From positions 21,762,001 through 21,826,000 of the forward strand of contig OY292279.1 of the NCBI GenBank assembly GCA_958496175.1: a stretch of DNA of 64,000 nt, read 5' to 3'. A program made the translations under genes and the position numbers. Numbering within the stretch: the first letter of the stretch is position 1; each line of letters starts with the position of its first letter. Positions 63,001 through 64,000 of the stretch are shown one piece after another. Under the pieces are notes generated by a model, which saw nothing but the letters and a program-made list of their open reading frames with translations, was not told the origin of the DNA and did not search any database. Source of the DNA: Sisyra terminalis. Its lineage: Eukaryota; Arthropoda; Insecta; Neuroptera; Sisyridae.

Positions 63001-64000
63001 CCCGGTCGCAAATAAAATGGTTTTCAGTCCTAAAATGTAGAAAAATTCATATTAAAAGATTAAATTTTTAAGGGTCTGAAACTATTAAGCACAAATTATT
63101 ATGATACAATCCAGAAGTAGTTTTTGGTCAAAGTTGTAAGTATATATTTAATACTAAAGTTTCAACGCTATAGAAATAAAAATATGCTCAAAGAAATACC
63201 ATGCTAATATTACAATAAAATGTGCGAGAGTCACTGAACTGAATAAATGGATTACCTGCTGTACAGTAAACGACGAACCGCACTAGGAGCAATTGCCAGC
63301 GCCGTCTACATAGGCACAACTTTGGAATAAATAATTACTTTTACTTTAAACCAAGCAGAAAAAATTATCTTTGTAAATATTTTAGATATAAGTTTCAGGC
63401 GTTAGAATATTTCATAACCGGTAATTATTATCGTTCTAAAAATTTGCTGTGCCTTTCGAAAAAGAAGCAATATTTTTAATAATTATTTTACGAAACGTTC
63501 TAGAATTTTCTAGAAGTATATTTGAGAACCAAATTGTTAATGAAAAAAAAAACTTTTTGGTACCTAAAAGAATAATAACTGCTTTTCTCGTAACCGGATT
63601 TCTTATCAATTCTGAATAAGAACTTTTGTTTTGCATTTCTTCCTTCACTTCTTTTTCCAATATTTCAAGCTCTTGGTACAACTGAATATCGCCAATCCCT
63701 CGATTTAAAAATTTGTAATTTTGTAAAGCTCCACTTTGGTCACCTTGGCGTAGTTTAAAGTATGGACTCCTTGGGATAAAAATTAAACAAAAGAAAGACA
63801 CAATAGTAAATGCTATCAATATTGCAATGTAGCCCTTGTATCCAAGTTGAGCACTTATAATCAATGATATAATCTCTCCAATTTTCCCCGAAAAAGTATT
63901 TACTACAGCAAGTCGACCTCGTACAGTTTTATAAGTAACTTCTCCTAAATAAAACGGGACAACCTAAAAAAATTGAAATATGTTAACACGGAAACTTGGA
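62416..64000 (-). CDS. Sugar-transporter-like protein (MFS, SLC2/Tret1 type), gene 4, 5' end beyond window
   Basis: Two 3' exons are present: 63963-63564 (400 bp, the same length as exon 3 of the two plus-strand genes) and 63029-62416 (last exon, stop at 62416). They join in phase with GT/AG borders (donor GTACC). Seen: VTYKTVRGR in loop 4-5, PRSPYFKL after TM6, DKIGRKP in loop 8-9, and VETKGKS after TM12. TM7 reads LFATGAIAIHQYL and TM10 GNQISTVLTGE, again without QLS or GPxPW. The last 37 bases of the window are the intron before exon 3; the first two exons must lie to the right. Orientation is opposite to genes 1 and 2, so this pair came from an inverted or secondary duplication. Confidence 0.9.

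Noticed and set aside
1..64000. CRISPR arrays, operons, rRNA genes, bacterial-type promoters
   Set aside because: None seen; introns and transposon content show nuclear eukaryotic DNA.

Overview
The window is eukaryotic, very AT-rich nuclear DNA. Genes are split by introns with GT/AG borders, some as short as about 50 bp, and there are long gene-poor stretches packed with short inverted-repeat transposons, LINE and Helitron relics and a tRNA-derived SINE. The transporter genes resemble insect Tret1-type sugar carriers, so an insect (or other arthropod) is the best guess. I could not fix the order. The six-frame single ORFs are mostly chance; the genes below were rebuilt by joining exons in phase.

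Layout. Positions 1-12,000 hold no gene I can support, only mobile-element debris, a 9-bp minisatellite and a long palindrome. At 12.4-15.4 kb on the minus strand lie two exons that join in phase: the 3' part of an unknown gene. Positions 16-26 kb are gene-poor, with a decayed LINE reverse transcriptase and a tandem 255-bp duplication. At 26.2-27.0 kb (+) is a four-exon gene for a membrane-anchored protein with a polyketide-cyclase/START-like fold. From 27 to 33 kb are repeats. At 33.3-38.5 kb (-) is a complete four-exon GDP-mannose 4,6-dehydratase gene, whose 4-kb first intron carries two inverted-repeat transposons. From 38.5 to 50 kb are repeats again, including a Jockey-type RT relic, an RTE-like LINE tail and a pogo/Tigger-like element.

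From 50.4 kb to the right edge is a cluster of sugar-transporter-like (MFS/SLC2) genes: two complete genes on the plus strand, then a frameshifted, 5'-truncated copy of the last exon on the minus strand, then a minus-strand gene that runs off the edge. Exon 2 is 317 bp in both complete genes, and exon 3 is 400 bp in all three copies that have it, so they arose by duplication. All keep the GRK/RGR-type loop signatures but have lost the canonical TM7 QLS and TM10 GPxPW sugar-site motifs, so their substrate cannot be assumed.

Functionally only the transporter cluster forms a related group. The dehydratase (first committed step to GDP-fucose) and the START-like protein are unrelated neighbours.
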